Positions 35,673 to 47,135 of a stretch of DNA of 64,000 nt are shown one piece after another (the first letter of the stretch is position 1; each line of letters starts with the position of its first letter). The notes under the pieces are model-generated. The model ran no database searches. It was given only the letters and a program-made list of their open reading frames with translations, and was not told the origin of the DNA. Made by a program: the position numbers and the translations under genes. Origin of the DNA: Doryteuthis pealeii (taxonomy: Eukaryota > Mollusca > Cephalopoda > Myopsida > Loliginidae); contig CM042181.1 in the NCBI GenBank assembly GCA_023376005.1, positions 24,796,789 to 24,860,788 of the forward strand. Reading direction: 5' to 3'.

Positions 35673-36917
35673 GGCAGTAGTTGAGAATTCTTATTTAGAA
35701 CAGGTTCTGAATGTAAATAAATTAAAGCATATGTTTTTCATATTAATGTACAATAAATAATGATTATATTAGTTATTTATAAGAGAGTAATCCTATAAAT
35801 ATACTTGATTAAAGATATACTCCCTTAAAGACCACCTTTGGTAGCTATTAAGCTTGATTATCAAGTCACTTCCTGCTTATATTATTATATTTTCATTAAT
35901 TAAAAGGAGATTAATAAATAAGAAAAAGTATTCTATAATTAAATTATAATAGGTTTTCTCCTTTGAAAAATTATGATGATTAGGATGAGCCCAAATGCAG
36001 ATATATTGTTACTAAGATGTAAATTTGATTGGAAATTTTTAATTCTCTAATTAGAGCATTTTAATAATATTTTATAAACAAAAACCTCTTTTTGATGTGC
36101 TATTCTTGCTATGCTAATAAACATAAAAATTGGATCATTTGAGTTAAAATCTAAAAGAAAATCTCATTTCAAGTAAAATGCATTGTTAGATAGAAAAACA
36201 GAGTTATCTGCCCCCTTTTTTTTTTTTCATCGAAGATAAAGTAAATTCTGAAATTCCATAGTGTTACATATTGGATAATGTAAAAGATTTTTTATTCTAT
36301 TAAGTAAAATGATTCAACAAGTTTTTGAGATTAACTTTATTAAGCAATATATTTACCAATTGGCTCCACTATTATCTGTCATCTTTCAGACAATTTCATA
36401 ATTCCATCCTTCAAGAATTTTTTTTTATCTCTCTCTCATTTGATCTAAATGCCTTTTATAGTCATCCAGATAATTGATTTGTTTTAACATTAAGATAATT
36501 CTGTAAACACTAAAATGGATGCCCATCTAAAGACACAACATATATATTCATGACAAATGGATGAAAACTTCCCAGCCAAATAGCAACAATTCTTTCTTGG
36601 TCACAAAAGAAATATGCAGTTCAGTATTATGCAATATTACATATTTTTAAAAATTCCAGATACTTTTTATCAGTTACTGACTTCAATTGCCAATACTTCT
36701 TTGAATCAATCATTTGATTCTCCAGCAAGAGCTCATTAGTGATGTCTCCCTTGAAATCTCACTTTACACTATTTTTTTTAATCTCTTTCTTTGATACAAT
36801 TAATTTCATTTCACTTGCTCAATCTTTCTCTTTTTAGGTGATAAAATTTGAAATTATCTGACATAATTTATAATGATTGATTGATTGAATGTTGATTACC
36901 TCTTTGTTGCCATTACT
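34890..36917. other. AT-rich non-coding; (TA)n-(CA)n at 35623-35672
   Basis: Poly-T/TTTC-rich at 34980-35190, then a compound microsatellite of about 14 TA and 11 AC units. No genes seen. Confidence 0.6.
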
Positions 36918-36998
36918 TTACAGGACAGTCCAGGGTGGGGTGGGGGTGTTACCCCTCTGCAGGAGATACAGTCAACATATTCTAAGTACCACCAACAG
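36918..36998 (+). repeat. Family X, 3'-end fragment
   Basis: TTACCCCTCTGCAGGAG and ATATTCTAAGTACCACCAAC followed by AGGGCGG match the terminal part of family X (TTACCCCTCTGCAGAGG ... GTATTCTAAAGCCCCAG ... ACAGGG). Confidence 0.65.
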
Positions 36999-37410
36999 GG
37001 CGGCCATAATTCATATCTATCTTGTCAGTTTTTATCAGAATATCATAAAATATTCAATTTGCATTCAGACAATTTTAAAAAATAAAACATTTAAATACAG
37101 TTAATAAGATTCAAAATGTTTAATTTATATTTTTACTTGCTGTTTATCTCTTGAATTGATTCTTTTCAGTTAATTTGAACACTATCAAATTCAATTGGCT
37201 TATTTGACTATAGCAAGAAAATATTCAGCATAACATTTCACAAAACACTTTTGACTTATTCTATAATTCACAGTACATTCTCCACAAATTGCAACACACC
37301 CTCATGAGTTATATTTTTACACAGGTCAGTGGAATACTTTTAACTTTTCTCTATTTATATTAGATATCTACATAAGGAACTGTTAATTTAACTTTAGAGT
37401 TAGAACACAG

Positions 37411-37573
37411 AACTGGTGGTTAAAAAATCTGTGCTGGTCACCAGAAATTGCAGTCGTAGGAAATGGTCATGACAAACCAAGTTTAAACCCTGGATGAGGC
37501 TGGTTGAATTTCACATAGCACTAATATCCTTGGAAAAGGTATGATTCTAACCATTCTACCTCCAGTAAGATCT
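37411..37573 (+). repeat. SINE family A, 5' half (interrupted)
   Basis: AACTGGTGGTTAAAAAATC at the tRNA-like head and AAGTTTAAACCCTGGATG as a B-box remnant. They are followed by the family core TTTCACATAGCACTAATATC and AAAAGGTATGATTCTAACC. Core shared with 42500-42785 (minus) and 45575-45855. The element resumes at 38095. Confidence 0.6.
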
Positions 37574-38094
37574 TTTGTTTTCATTTTTCTTGGGTATTCA
37601 ATTTTTTTTTTATGTAACCCATAGATGGGACCCTAACAGGTACTGCAATTCTGGGTCAGAATGGACCTGTCAGTAATGGCAATGAAGGGGTACTCCAGAC
37701 TTCCCAGTGCACTAGAACTGGAACCTTACCACTAGATGCAGTTTAGCATCATACCCAGGACAGCAAGGTCTTTAGCCACTGCCTTCTAGCACATATATGA
37801 CAAAAATTGTTGGGGGTTGCCATCAGAGTAATTGAGGAATATGGCTGGAACAATCATGTAGGTGCTAGGGCTTGACATGACCAGCCGATTGATCAGAAGG
37901 GGCCTCTCTGACTGCCCGTTTAGCCCAAGTAAGGGCCAAAGCGGAGTGTTGCAGTTCATGGAGCTATCCTGATTCTGTCCTTAAGCATTATGTTGCCACC
38001 CACAGCCAACAGGTAGCTCCATTGGAGGGGTCCTAACCTCTCAGCAGAGGTGAAGTTGGTGTATTCTACAGCCTCAGCCGACAGGGCAAGGTAA
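37574..38094 (+). repeat. Family X copy 2, inserted within SINE family A
   Basis: Carries the X blocks GACCCTAACAGGTACT, GGGTCAGAATGGACCTG and GCCTTCTAGCACATATATGA through GCAGAGGTG and GTATTCTACAGCC. The 5' head is missing. It sits exactly between two halves of a SINE that is contiguous at 45575-45855. Confidence 0.75.
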
Positions 38095-38196
38095 AATAGT
38101 CTAGAAGGAAACCTCAGAATTCAAACCTGTTAAACTCCACTTAAAAATGACCTTGTATTACATCCTGCTCATACAGAGGGGTTGGTATAAAAAATT
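38095..38196 (+). repeat. SINE family A, 3' half
   Basis: AGTCTAGAAGGAAACCTCAG, ATTCAAACCTGTTAAACTCC, ATGACCTTGTATTACATCC and CAGAGGGGTTGGTA match 45745-45855 of the uninterrupted copy. Confidence 0.65.
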
Positions 38197-39535
38197 GCAG
38201 ACTTGGAAAAAACAATCAGCAAAGAATAATTATGGATGGATAAAAAGCATAAATTGAAGAAATAAGTAAAATATCATTTAAAACAATTGGTTCAACATGA
38301 AAAAAAGTATTTATCTAACATTCATTTTTCCCCTTATATTATCATTTGTTATTCAATATTATCAATTGATATTCAATATTTATGTTTTCTATACACCCAT
38401 AATTAATTTGGATTATATTTTCTACTAAAAAAAGTTATCTGAACTGTAAACTGAAAAATCAGGCCTTTTACTACATGAAAAAGAATTTTAAAAAAGAAAA
38501 AAAATCTATTCAATGTTAAAGGTCAGTGAGGTCATAGAATAATGATCCTAATGTTTAAGATTCTATACAACTTTTTGGGGTTGAGGAAAATCATTGACAC
38601 AAAACTCTTTTAGGAAAACAGAGATTTTAAGCTATTAAATCCATCATGGCATAAATTTTGACATCAGTGCTGCAGGTTCCACTCATGTCTTCCATTTTAA
38701 GCACGAGTTCCCATGTGAAGAAGCCCTTCAACTATTTTTAGTCTATTGTTAAAATGGGAAACAGAGATTCCTCTCCCCACTGCCCTTAAGGAACAGACAA
38801 CTTTGATGAATGTCTTTTAATGTGTTAGAAAAGTGTGTGAAAGAAATTGGGTAGATTATATTTATTGCCCATTTCCTACAACCTATCAACTTCAATTTCT
38901 ATTTTCCCATCATCCTGCTATTAAAGTCAACTTGCCAAGCATTTTATGAAACTAAGATAGTTAATGTCATTTTTCTCTTTTGCATATCTCTATATGCTTG
39001 TAACATTAAAAGCTAAAAAAAATTATGAGGTATCTTTTATAAAATTTTATAGAGATTTTCTAGTAAATTATATATATTTGTTGGTCTACTCAGATGTCAG
39101 ATTCAGCATTATTAAAAGAAAATGATGAAAAGAGCAAATACAGTAAAATAGAATTTAGCTTAAAAAGTCAATTGGCAAGTATTGCTTAACATACATCTTG
39201 TTGGGGAGTTGATTTATGAGTTGTTTTGTTTTTTTGGTTAACAAAAAAAAATAAAAATATTTTCAATAAATATAAGAGATAAAAAATATGTTAAAAATAA
39301 AATCCTTTCTATAACCTCCTCCCCTGGGCACATTTTAATGTTTCTCTAAAGCAATGGTTCTTTTTCTATCGCATCACCCCTTGAGATTTTGAAATTCTAT
39401 TGCATAAGACAAAAGAACTTCAATCTTCTTGTCAAATTATCAATTACTTGGCTGTTACTATTTCATTAATTAACTATTATGATTAATAAATACATTGTTT
39501 TGAAAATAACAGAAAATCTCCAATGGAAATGTTTG
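38197..39535. other. Non-coding, nothing recognised
   Basis: AT-rich; no element ends or exons seen. Confidence 0.5.
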
Positions 39536-40147
39536 TTTTGTTTTGTTTTGTTTTATGGCATATCAACCTTGGTGGATTATTTAATGCAGGCAAAGTTTTG
39601 AAAGATTTGTAGCAATAGTTTGGAAGAAAATTTTTTAAACTCATTTTTTTTATAAACAAATTTTCTATTTAATCCATAGATAGAACCCTATCAGGTACTA
39701 CCACTCCGGGTCAGAGTGAACCTGGGAGCAATGGTGAAGAATGGGCACTCCACATTCCCCAGACCTCAAGAACTGGAACTTCACCATCAGACAGAGCTTA
39801 ACATCATTCCCAGGACATGAAGACCCTCAGCCATCACCTTCTAGCACATATATGATAAAAAGGTTGGGGGTTGCCATAAGAGCAATAGGGTTAGGAATAG
39901 GTGCTAGGGCTTGACCTGGCCAACTGCTTGATAGGAGGGGGCCCTCTCCAACCGTCTAATCCTTCTAGCCTAAGTAAGAGCCAAAATGGAGCGTTGCATG
40001 TCATGACTGCTCAACCATGAGGATTTTGTCCTTAAGCATCACAGGTTGCCACACACGACTAACAGGTGGTCCCATTTGGGGGAAGGTAGGTCTTACCCCT
40101 CTGCAGAGGTGCAGTTGGTGTATTCTAAAGCCCCAGCTGACAGGGAT
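39536..40147 (+). repeat. Family X, copy 3 (longest)
   Basis: Begins with (TTTTG)n, then ATGGCATATCAACC, the shared X blocks, and ends GTGTATTCTAAAGCCCCAGC then GACAGGGATATGA. On the minus strand its end reads GALEYTNCTSAEG, a peptide I recall from many predicted octopus proteins, suggesting the repeat is often annotated as coding. Here the frame is short and repeat-borne. Confidence 0.8.
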
Positions 40148-40424
40148 ATGAAAATAATGAATGCTGAGAAGTAAAATGTAAATAAAAGTTGTTTTTCTGG
40201 ACCTCTCCTTACATATCCAGAAACTGAATCTTGCATCGCAGGTGTAAAGCAATAAAAGTGGGGAGTGGGAAAGACGCAACAGGATGACAAGGGGAAAAAA
40301 ATGAAGTAACATCAAAATAAAGGAAACTTTCTTTTTTAAACAGACAAAATTTAAGTTACAAACACTTAAGTAGTCAGTTTCACAAAGAATAAAATTAACA
40401 TTTTTTTGATTTTTTTGGTCATAC

Positions 40425-40600
40425 ACAATGTTTCAGCCATTGTATCCTCTTCAGGTGTTCCTTGTACTCTCATGTCGAACTATTAAAAATGATTTCCCAT
40501 GTTGAATCATTACTATGCTCAGATAGACAAAGTCTTGATACTTGTAACAGAATAAGAGCACTCTACCCTAATGGATTACAAGGGAATTTGTGATCATTAT
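40425..40600 (-). repeat. Family Y fragment
   Basis: Minus strand carries ACACCTGAAGAGGATACAAT then GGCTGAAACATTGTG, the same layout as the right arm of the 30502 foldback. The following TAGGGTAGAGTGCTCTTATT resembles its arm near GAACAGTCTA. Single arm only. Confidence 0.5.
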
Positions 40601-40841
40601 GTATTCACGTTTCAAAGATCAAAGTTTTCTACATTTTATAGGCATTGAAAAATATCTTTAATTTTATAGTGTAAACTTAAATAATACATATGAAGATATG
40701 ATTGAATAATAATCTGCTGTTCTCCTTTATGCAAAACCTTGTATTCCAACCAATCCCTAATCAGTGGTTTCTATTTAAGTTACAATTATCAAAATATAAG
40801 GCAGTCTAATCATGAACTATTTCAGTTTCCAAGCTTCTCTC

Positions 40842-40912
40842 AATCCACTTGAAGGTCATCATTTAGTCTTCTCTTCTACAGAGAAGACTAAATGATGACC
40901 TTCAAGTGGATT
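40842..40912. repeat. Perfect palindrome, 33-bp arms
   Basis: Bases 40842-40874 and 40880-40912 are exact reverse complements around TCTAC. No sequence of this kind elsewhere in the window. Loop is shorter than in typical microRNA hairpins. Confidence 0.95.
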
Positions 40913-41899
40913 GTGCACATATTGATAAGGAGCTTCGTAGAGACATATCTGATAGATTTCAGGATTTCTTTCTGTTATTTTTATCTTTGCTTAAAATACC
41001 AGAGGAACCAGGAATGGTGAAGGAAGAATTGATATAATTCAAAAAATGGCATCAAGCTGAGACCATAATTAAAAAAATCATATCAAGATTATTGGTTACA
41101 AGAAAAACATGTCTGACCAATTCTTTGCATTGAAGGACAAAGTCAAACTGCATTTTGCCTTTAAATATATGTAATAGAGTGAGACTGATGCAAACCCCAG
41201 TTTCTTTTCAAGCAAAGAAACTAAAAATTAGTGAATATCAAGATCTGAGACTTCTCACCTGATACTAATATCAGTTGATATCCCTGCATCAAGTACATCC
41301 ATCCTATTAAATCTGGGAAGACAATGTAGTTAGATCATATTGCTAAATCAATTGATTTACTAGGTTAAGTTTAATTTGTGAAATAAATAATGTGGTTTAT
41401 AGTGTTAGATTAGTTGTTGTTTAAAAGAAAGATGTATGTATAATGGTGCTCAAGATGCAACCTGGAAGCTAAAAGGGTAAATCCTGAAAATGTTTAAGAC
41501 TCATTGGTTTGAATAGCATACAATAATATCTTATTGATTTCTTAAAGTACAAATTTATAGAGGATTTGATATTAAAGTTGAAATCATTTGAGGTTTTTAT
41601 AAAGATCTTCAATGTATATGTTAGTAGGAGCCAGAAATCATTTATTGTTTATATTTTCTTTATTATAATTCATTCTATGATTGCTTTTATTTTTCTTATA
41701 AAACAAAGGAAAAAAAAAGAAAGGAAATTTTATTCACTCATCAAAAATAACCAAATAAAATTTTAAACTAAATAACAGAAACAAATCCAAGTAAACTATT
41801 GAAATCTCTATAATGGCTTTATTATATGCACTTTATTTTTAGCCCTAAATCATCCGCCTATGTAAGTAGTCATTTACTAAGCTTGGTTTGGCTAAAGAG
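40913..41899. other. Non-coding, nothing recognised
   Basis: No exon or repeat signatures apart from AT richness. Confidence 0.5.
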
Positions 41900-41975
41900 C
41901 AGAAATATAGGAGCACTGAGGGAGAATGAAACTGATAAACTAACCATTACACTCAGTGAGGTGCTCCATCAACAT
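41900..41975 (-). repeat. tRNA-like SINE head
   Basis: Minus strand GAGTGTAATGGTTAGTTTAT as A box and CAGTTTCATTCTCCCTC as a weak B box. Confidence 0.35.
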
Positions 41976-42499
41976 AAGTAAATAGCTTTTAACACTAGTT
42001 GAAAAATCACTATGAAAATGAACATTGCATTTGAAAGTGAGAGCTTCAATAAATAAAATTCTTAAAGACCTTGTGGCATCAATTGGATTCCATTCAGGCC
42101 TGGGTAGAATTTCTAGTTGAATTAGATCTATAGAAACTTTGAAGCTTCAGTAAATATTAAAAATGTGTGCAAACAAATATGTGAGGTTATCCATTCTTTC
42201 TGAGGTTGAAAGAAGCAAAACAGGCCCTTAGAAAATATCCCTCGAGACATGTTTGGAATACCATGCATAACTTTTACAACTGGTTTATCCTTTCATTAGT
42301 CAAAAAAAAAGAAAGATTTGTATTGTGTGGTGAGATAAAATTATGACCAATCCATTGCATGATTCATATTATAATGATTGGATGTTTGTATATTATAATA
42401 AATGACATGGTGAGATTTTTGTTAGCATAGTGTTTGAATGTTCTAACTTGAAGAATAAAACAATTTCTAGTCTATGTAGAACACCTGGCACAGAACACA

Positions 42500-42785
42500 T
42501 GGATGTAGATTCAAACCTTTTCCCAAGGACATTTTAGCTAAGTGAAAATAAGCAGTTTCTACTGGATTCTTTTACTCTGCTAATACTCACAGGGAGGATT
42601 GGTTTCATGTCTTTCTCTTAAAGGTATTAGTTCTTTGTTAACATAAGCAGATGAAATGGGTCTGCTGGTTTTATATCTGGAGTTTGGACAGAGTGCAAGT
42701 AAAATCTGATTCATGCCTTTTTCAACATAAGTAACCTTAGTCTCAGTTTGCTCATCCCATGCTGATAACCATTAAGCTACATCAT
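42500..42785 (-). repeat. SINE family A, nearly full copy
   Basis: Minus strand starts GATGTAGCTTAATGGTTATC (good A box), a weak B box (ACTAAGGTTACTTATG), a body, and the family core TTCACTTAGCTAAAATGTCC then TTGGGAAAAGGTTTGAATCT. The core matches 37500-37560 and 45650-45690. Confidence 0.55.
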
Positions 42786-43344
42786 AACTTCACTAAATAA
42801 TGAAAAACCAATGCAAATTATTTATACATCAGTGAAATGCCTTGAAAAACTACAAAATCAAATATTCTTGAAATATTTTATGGTGAACAGTTAAAACTAT
42901 TAATAATTGTAAGTTTTAAGTATAGAAAGTTAATGGGATTGAAATATCATTATTATCAACTGATGATAAAAATAAAATGATAGGAAATATCTCAATATCA
43001 TATAGTATAAAAAATGCTATCTTAAACAGTAATTTTAACAAGTCACAACAAATATCAAAATGATCCATTTAGAGTTCAAATTAAGTCAATGAAAATATCT
43101 CCACAATTCATTGGACTGGATGAAGTAATTTTTATATTTTACAATGAAACTATTAGCAAGCAAGTGCTTTTATATTTAAATATGTATTCTTAAATCCTTG
43201 AATGACTCAGTTATAGAAAGTTGATCTGATTTTATAAACATTTTCATATATTCAACTCATTAAAGATATTTTATATGACAGTGTGTGTGTGTGTGTGGGG
43301 TCAGATTTTTCTACAAATATTTTTTATTTTACTATTATTTTGGT
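42786..43344. other. Non-coding with (GT)n at 43281-43299
   Basis: AT-rich, nothing else recognised. Confidence 0.5.
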
Positions 43345-43440
43345 ATCTCATTATAGTGTAATTTTTAGCAAAGCCTTACTGCAACATGATCGGTTCAATC
43401 CTCATTGGGGACTCTTAACTCATAGCTTTGCATTAAAACC
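43345..43440 (+). repeat. tRNA-derived SINE head
   Basis: ATAGTGTAATTTTTAGCAAA (A-box region) and ATCGGTTCAATCCTCATTGG, a B box matching the consensus GGTTCRANTCC. Followed by a short body with no clear end. Confidence 0.5.
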
Positions 43441-43721
43441 AAGTAAACCTTTTATTTTATTAGGTAACTATTAAATATTTAAAATACCTGTATTGATTAA
43501 ATACATTAATTTGATGCAAAATTCACAGTACCATTTTTCCCATGTTAGAGAAATCTTAAAAATGTCTTTGAAATTTACTCATCTGTTTATATTGCTTGCA
43601 CAATATGTCAATTGAAGTATGTTATTTAGAAACCTTAGAGAAAGTTCTGAAGAGGGGAATGGGGTTCAAATAAACTTACAGAAATAACATCAATCAACAT
43701 TTAAAACTTGAGAGGGAAAAT

Positions 43722-43804
43722 AAGTCAGTTTTGGATAAGATAGCTATTGATGATGAAAAATTCTATTTTTCACCATCAATAACTATCTTATCCAAAACTG
43801 ACTT
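43722..43804. repeat. Palindrome, about 39-bp arms
   Basis: AAGTCAGTTTTGGATAAGAT through GATGATGAAAAA pairs with TTTTTCACCATCAATAACTA through CCAAAACTGACTT, with one or two mismatches and a five-base loop. Confidence 0.92.
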
Positions 43805-43839
43805 TATTATTATGCTCAAATTTTGAGTGTATTCGTTAT

Positions 43840-43927
43840 GTTGACAATTTTGGGTAATGTGACGTAAGCAGTGACATAGTTTCAGTTACAGACAAATAGA
43901 GACCTAATCTCCATTATTTAATAGAGA
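43840..43927 (-). mobile_element. Helitron-like 5' end fragment
   Basis: Matches the 12940-12997 end of the Helitron-like element (TAGTTTCAGTTACAGACA, CTAATCTCCATTAT). The minus strand starts TCTCTATTA after A at 43927, the canonical Helitron 5' TC. The rest of the element is missing. Confidence 0.55.
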
Positions 43928-45116
43928 TTCAAAGAAATCATAACTGTAGCCAAGACAACTTTCAACCCTCAATCTAAACAAAATCTTTTTGATTGAAAAA
44001 GAATTCTTTGTTATGAATTGCTGAAATCTTAAATTGTTACTGCAAAATAATGAGCAATTGGCTCATTTGAATAACCTTTGAAAAGAGCTTTTTTTTCTGG
44101 GCTAGTATTTTGCTCCAGGTAACACTGTTTGGTCAGTGGTTTCTTTCAACAAGTTCAAGATATCTAAAATTATACTTTAAGAATTCATTGAATCAGAATG
44201 GGTGTTGTTCTTTTATAAAGAAAAGTGGGGTGTTGACATAGACACTTGGGGGAAATACTTTGATGACTGAATAACCGATTATCACACCACAACAGAAGCA
44301 GCAGCAAGTGGTTGTCATCATCATCATCATCATCATTGTCATCTTCCTCCTCTTCTTTACTGAATAGCAACATATCTTGATAATCTCTCTTGGCCCTCTA
44401 TTTAATCTCTTATTGTTCATGACAGTAATTATACCAGTTAAGATTAATCAATGATTTTAGTCTATTTGGGTGATTTAATAAAACTACCTCATGATGAACA
44501 CCTGAAAGTGCACCCCTCCCCCCATGAATTAGATGCACAGAGAAAGTAAAAAATGGATCCTGAGTAAGAAGACAGATATGAAATGATGAAACGATAAATA
44601 GTTGGAAGATTAAAAAGAGTTGCAGTATTTGTATTAACTGATGCACAAAGCAAAACGACAGTTAAAAAAGATAAACAAACAAATCTAACAGTTTTCTTTT
44701 CATGCAATGGTGTCAATGAGTGCAAATGTTTAGAGTCATAAAAGAACTCATGAAGCATTAATAATAATAAGAAGCAAATGGAAATGGGAATTGGGGGGTG
44801 GAAGGGGTCTTTCTATTTATAACATTAAAATGTGGGTGCATATTGCAGGAGAACATGCATACACCTGTCTGTGCATTTCTGTTCTTATTTATTAAAACCT
44901 GGATGGGTGAACAGTGTACGGATCTACTTGTAATATGTGGCTGTTTATTTTTTACAGATATATCTTGACAGATGTAATAATGAAAAAAGCATTTACTTTA
45001 TAGAAATATCTATTTTTCATTTTCTTGTTAATGCACTTAATTCAGTGGTAAATTTTAATCCTAGATACAAAGTTTCATACAGATAGCATCAACTTAGAAC
45101 CAGTTTAAGTTCAAAC
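43928..45116. other. Non-coding; (ATC)n at 44309-44339
   Basis: Short overlapping minus-strand frames around 44185-44758 have no recognisable domain and include the trinucleotide repeat as poly-Asp/Met/Thr. Nothing else seen. Confidence 0.5.
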
Positions 45117-45143
45117 AGTGTGTGTGTGTGTGTGTGTGTGTGT
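45117..45143 (+). repeat. (GT)n microsatellite
   Basis: About 13 GT units. Confidence 0.95.
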
Positions 45144-45336
45144 AATCCAAAGTTTCCCCACATCTCAGTGGAACTTTCACACATATCTTGAAACCAGTTC
45201 CCTGAGAAATAAAGAACCTTATTTTTTATGAATTCTTTTTCTTTAAGTGAATTTGAATTTCTTAAAAGCATTTCATGAATTCAAAAATAGATTTTGTATT
45301 ACTGCTTTATCAGAATTATCCTCTTACACACAAATG

Positions 45337-45480
45337 CTCATGGTGTAATGGTTATCATCATAGGAAATGGACACAACATGAGTTTAACTCTTAACATCCT
45401 GTTGAGAATTTTCTAAGTCCAGAGCACTCCTATAAGGATATATTAAAAAAATGGTTAAAAATGACCTTTGCATCTAAAGT
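45337..45480 (+). repeat. tRNA-headed SINE
   Basis: CATGGTGTAATGGTTATCAT as A box, ATGAGTTTAACTCTTAAC as a degenerate B box, then AAAAATGACCTTTGCATC resembling the family A 3' module (AAAAATGACCTTGT). Confidence 0.5.
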
Positions 45481-45574
45481 TACCGGAGATATTTCCCTTA
45501 AATCAAAGACTTCTAAATATGTTTAATATTACATTTAAACAAAGGTTATCGTTTGGAGTGGATTATGAAAACGA

Positions 45575-45855
45575 ATGAGGCTTCCGGCCGGGTGGAATGA
45601 GGTGGTATAGGACTTTAAGAGTTAAAACCTGGACAAGGCTGCTTTCATTTCACATAGTACTAAACTTGGGAAAGGTATGCATCCAAATATTCTCCCTCTA
45701 GCTATGGGTAAATAGTAGGACATACTGGGCTTTTTAACCTTGGTATGGCAATTGATCTAGAAGAAGGAAAACTCTAAATTCAAACCAGTTAAACTAGGCT
45801 TAAAAATTGACCTTGTGTCTATCCTTTTCGTGCAGAGGGGTTGGTAAACACAGAA
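45575..45855 (+). repeat. SINE family A, uninterrupted copy
   Basis: AAGAGTTAAAACCTGGACAA (B-box remnant), TTTCACATAGTACTAAACTT core, GGAAAGGTATGCATCC, CTAGAAGAAGGAAAACTC, ATTCAAACCAGTTAAACTAG, then TTGACCTTGTGTCTATCC and CAGAGGGGTTGGTA. This is the reference for the interrupted copy at 37411-38196. Confidence 0.65.
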
Positions 45856-46519
45856 CTTATTTAGACATATTGTGTAAACATTATATTTATGTCAATGAAC
45901 TGTCTAATGAAAAATGAAAAGTTCAAGATAACAATGATTAGTGGCAGAAAAACAAATGAAATCATAAAACTAAGTTCAAATTCCAACAAAACTGGTTCAT
46001 TTTACACTTATTTCCTTAGGAAAGGCATGAACATATTTCTTCTCTCTTGTTGGTTGCATCAACAATTACATCTCTATAAAAAGACTTTATGCCATAACAG
46101 CAGACAGGAAAGTGATCACTTGGAAAAATATTCCTTCTTAGCTGATCAAAAAGCAACAGCAAAGTTATTCCTATTGTTAATTTTGACAAGATCAAATCAA
46201 TACTTATTCTGTATGTATCCTCATGACAAGTGTATTTAAATAGCGTATATTGCAATTGGATATATTGTGTGGATGTAAACTTAAATACAAAAAGCATACA
46301 TATTATTTATATATCTGCACAGTTTTTATTAAGTCTTGTCTGATAGAGGGATATTGTTTTAACCAATGCAGATTAAATTCATTACAACATGGGTCAAAAT
46401 TGGACATTTTTGACCATTTACATTTTGGTACCAGGTATTTTGGAGAAAAATATTTTTATATTCAAAATTCTGACATGGCTAATTTTTATTTTTGTGAGTA
46501 AATGCTTCAATTTTATATC
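45856..46519. other. Non-coding; 116-codon frame judged spurious
   Basis: The plus-strand frame at 45889-46239 has no recognisable domain, no splice or promoter context, and is overlapped by a 93-codon opposite-strand frame; composition is AT-driven. Confidence 0.5.
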
Positions 46520-46725
46520 ATCAGCCTGACTGCGAGGAAGCCTATCCTCTTTTTTGCTAGCACTAGACAAGGGAGATTGTTTTTGCTGAGGTAGAGCACT
46601 ACACCTGCCGCCAGCTCCCCACTTTACTGCACAAATCAGGTTACCCAAACTGTGCTAGTCATGTGCTGAGGTATTGAAGCTGGAACAGTGCGATTCCTAG
46701 TTCTACTAACTGAGCTATAACTGGT
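46520..46725 (-). repeat. SINE family B (tRNA-derived)
   Basis: Minus strand begins CAGTTATAGCTCAGTTAGTA, a strong tRNA A box, with AGCTTCAATACCTC as the B box, then CACAGTTTGGGTAACCTGAT, GGGAGCTGGCGGCAGG, CAATCTCCCTTGTCTAG and CAGTCAGGCTGATGATAT. The body matches 55225-55375 on the plus strand closely. Confidence 0.7.
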
Positions 46726-46817
46726 ATTAACCATATCTATTATTGAAGTTTTAATTCAAATGAACAAATATTCAGAGTTCAAAAAAGTTCCCAACCCAAC
46801 CAAAAAAGAAATTACCC

Positions 46818-46820
<3 letters not shown>

Positions 46821-46869
<49 letters not shown>

Positions 46870-46908
46870 GTGTCTGTAAAAAGAAACTGGAAGTGAATCT
46901 GACGGTAT
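46821..46908 (+). repeat. (TA)n plus the flank motif shared with 21625-21686
   Basis: About 22 TA units, a 23-base spacer, then GGAAGTGAATCTGACGGTAT, identical over 20 bases to 21667-21686. A short (ATT)n follows at 46927-46944. Confidence 0.75.
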
Positions 46909-47086
46909 GTTGAAAAAAATTTTCTATTATTATTATTATTATTTCATTTCATTTGGTTATTTAAAAATAATAATAGTTTGAATAATGTACACATGAATAA
47001 ACTCCTGACCGAAACATGTGTAAGTAAAATTGATTAAAATATTGTATATTATCCATTCTACACTTTCTTTCCTTTATTCATTTTTT

Positions 47087-47131
<45 letters not shown>
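46909..47131 (+). repeat. Repeat tail ending in (TA)n
   Basis: Contains CTGACCGAAACATGTGTAAG and ATTGTATATTATCCATTC before about 20 TA units at 47091-47131. It is probably the remainder of the family that begins at 46821, so the element is bracketed by (TA)n on both sides. Confidence 0.45.

Positions 47132-47135
<4 letters not shown>

Noticed and set aside
40001..40426. 141-codon minus-strand frame
   Set aside because: Lies largely in family X repeat sequence and runs into unrelated AT-rich DNA; no splice or domain evidence for a host gene.
46670..46725. Functional tRNA gene
   Set aside because: Good A box on the minus strand but no acceptor or anticodon stems; the downstream body matches the SINE at 55140, so it is a SINE head.
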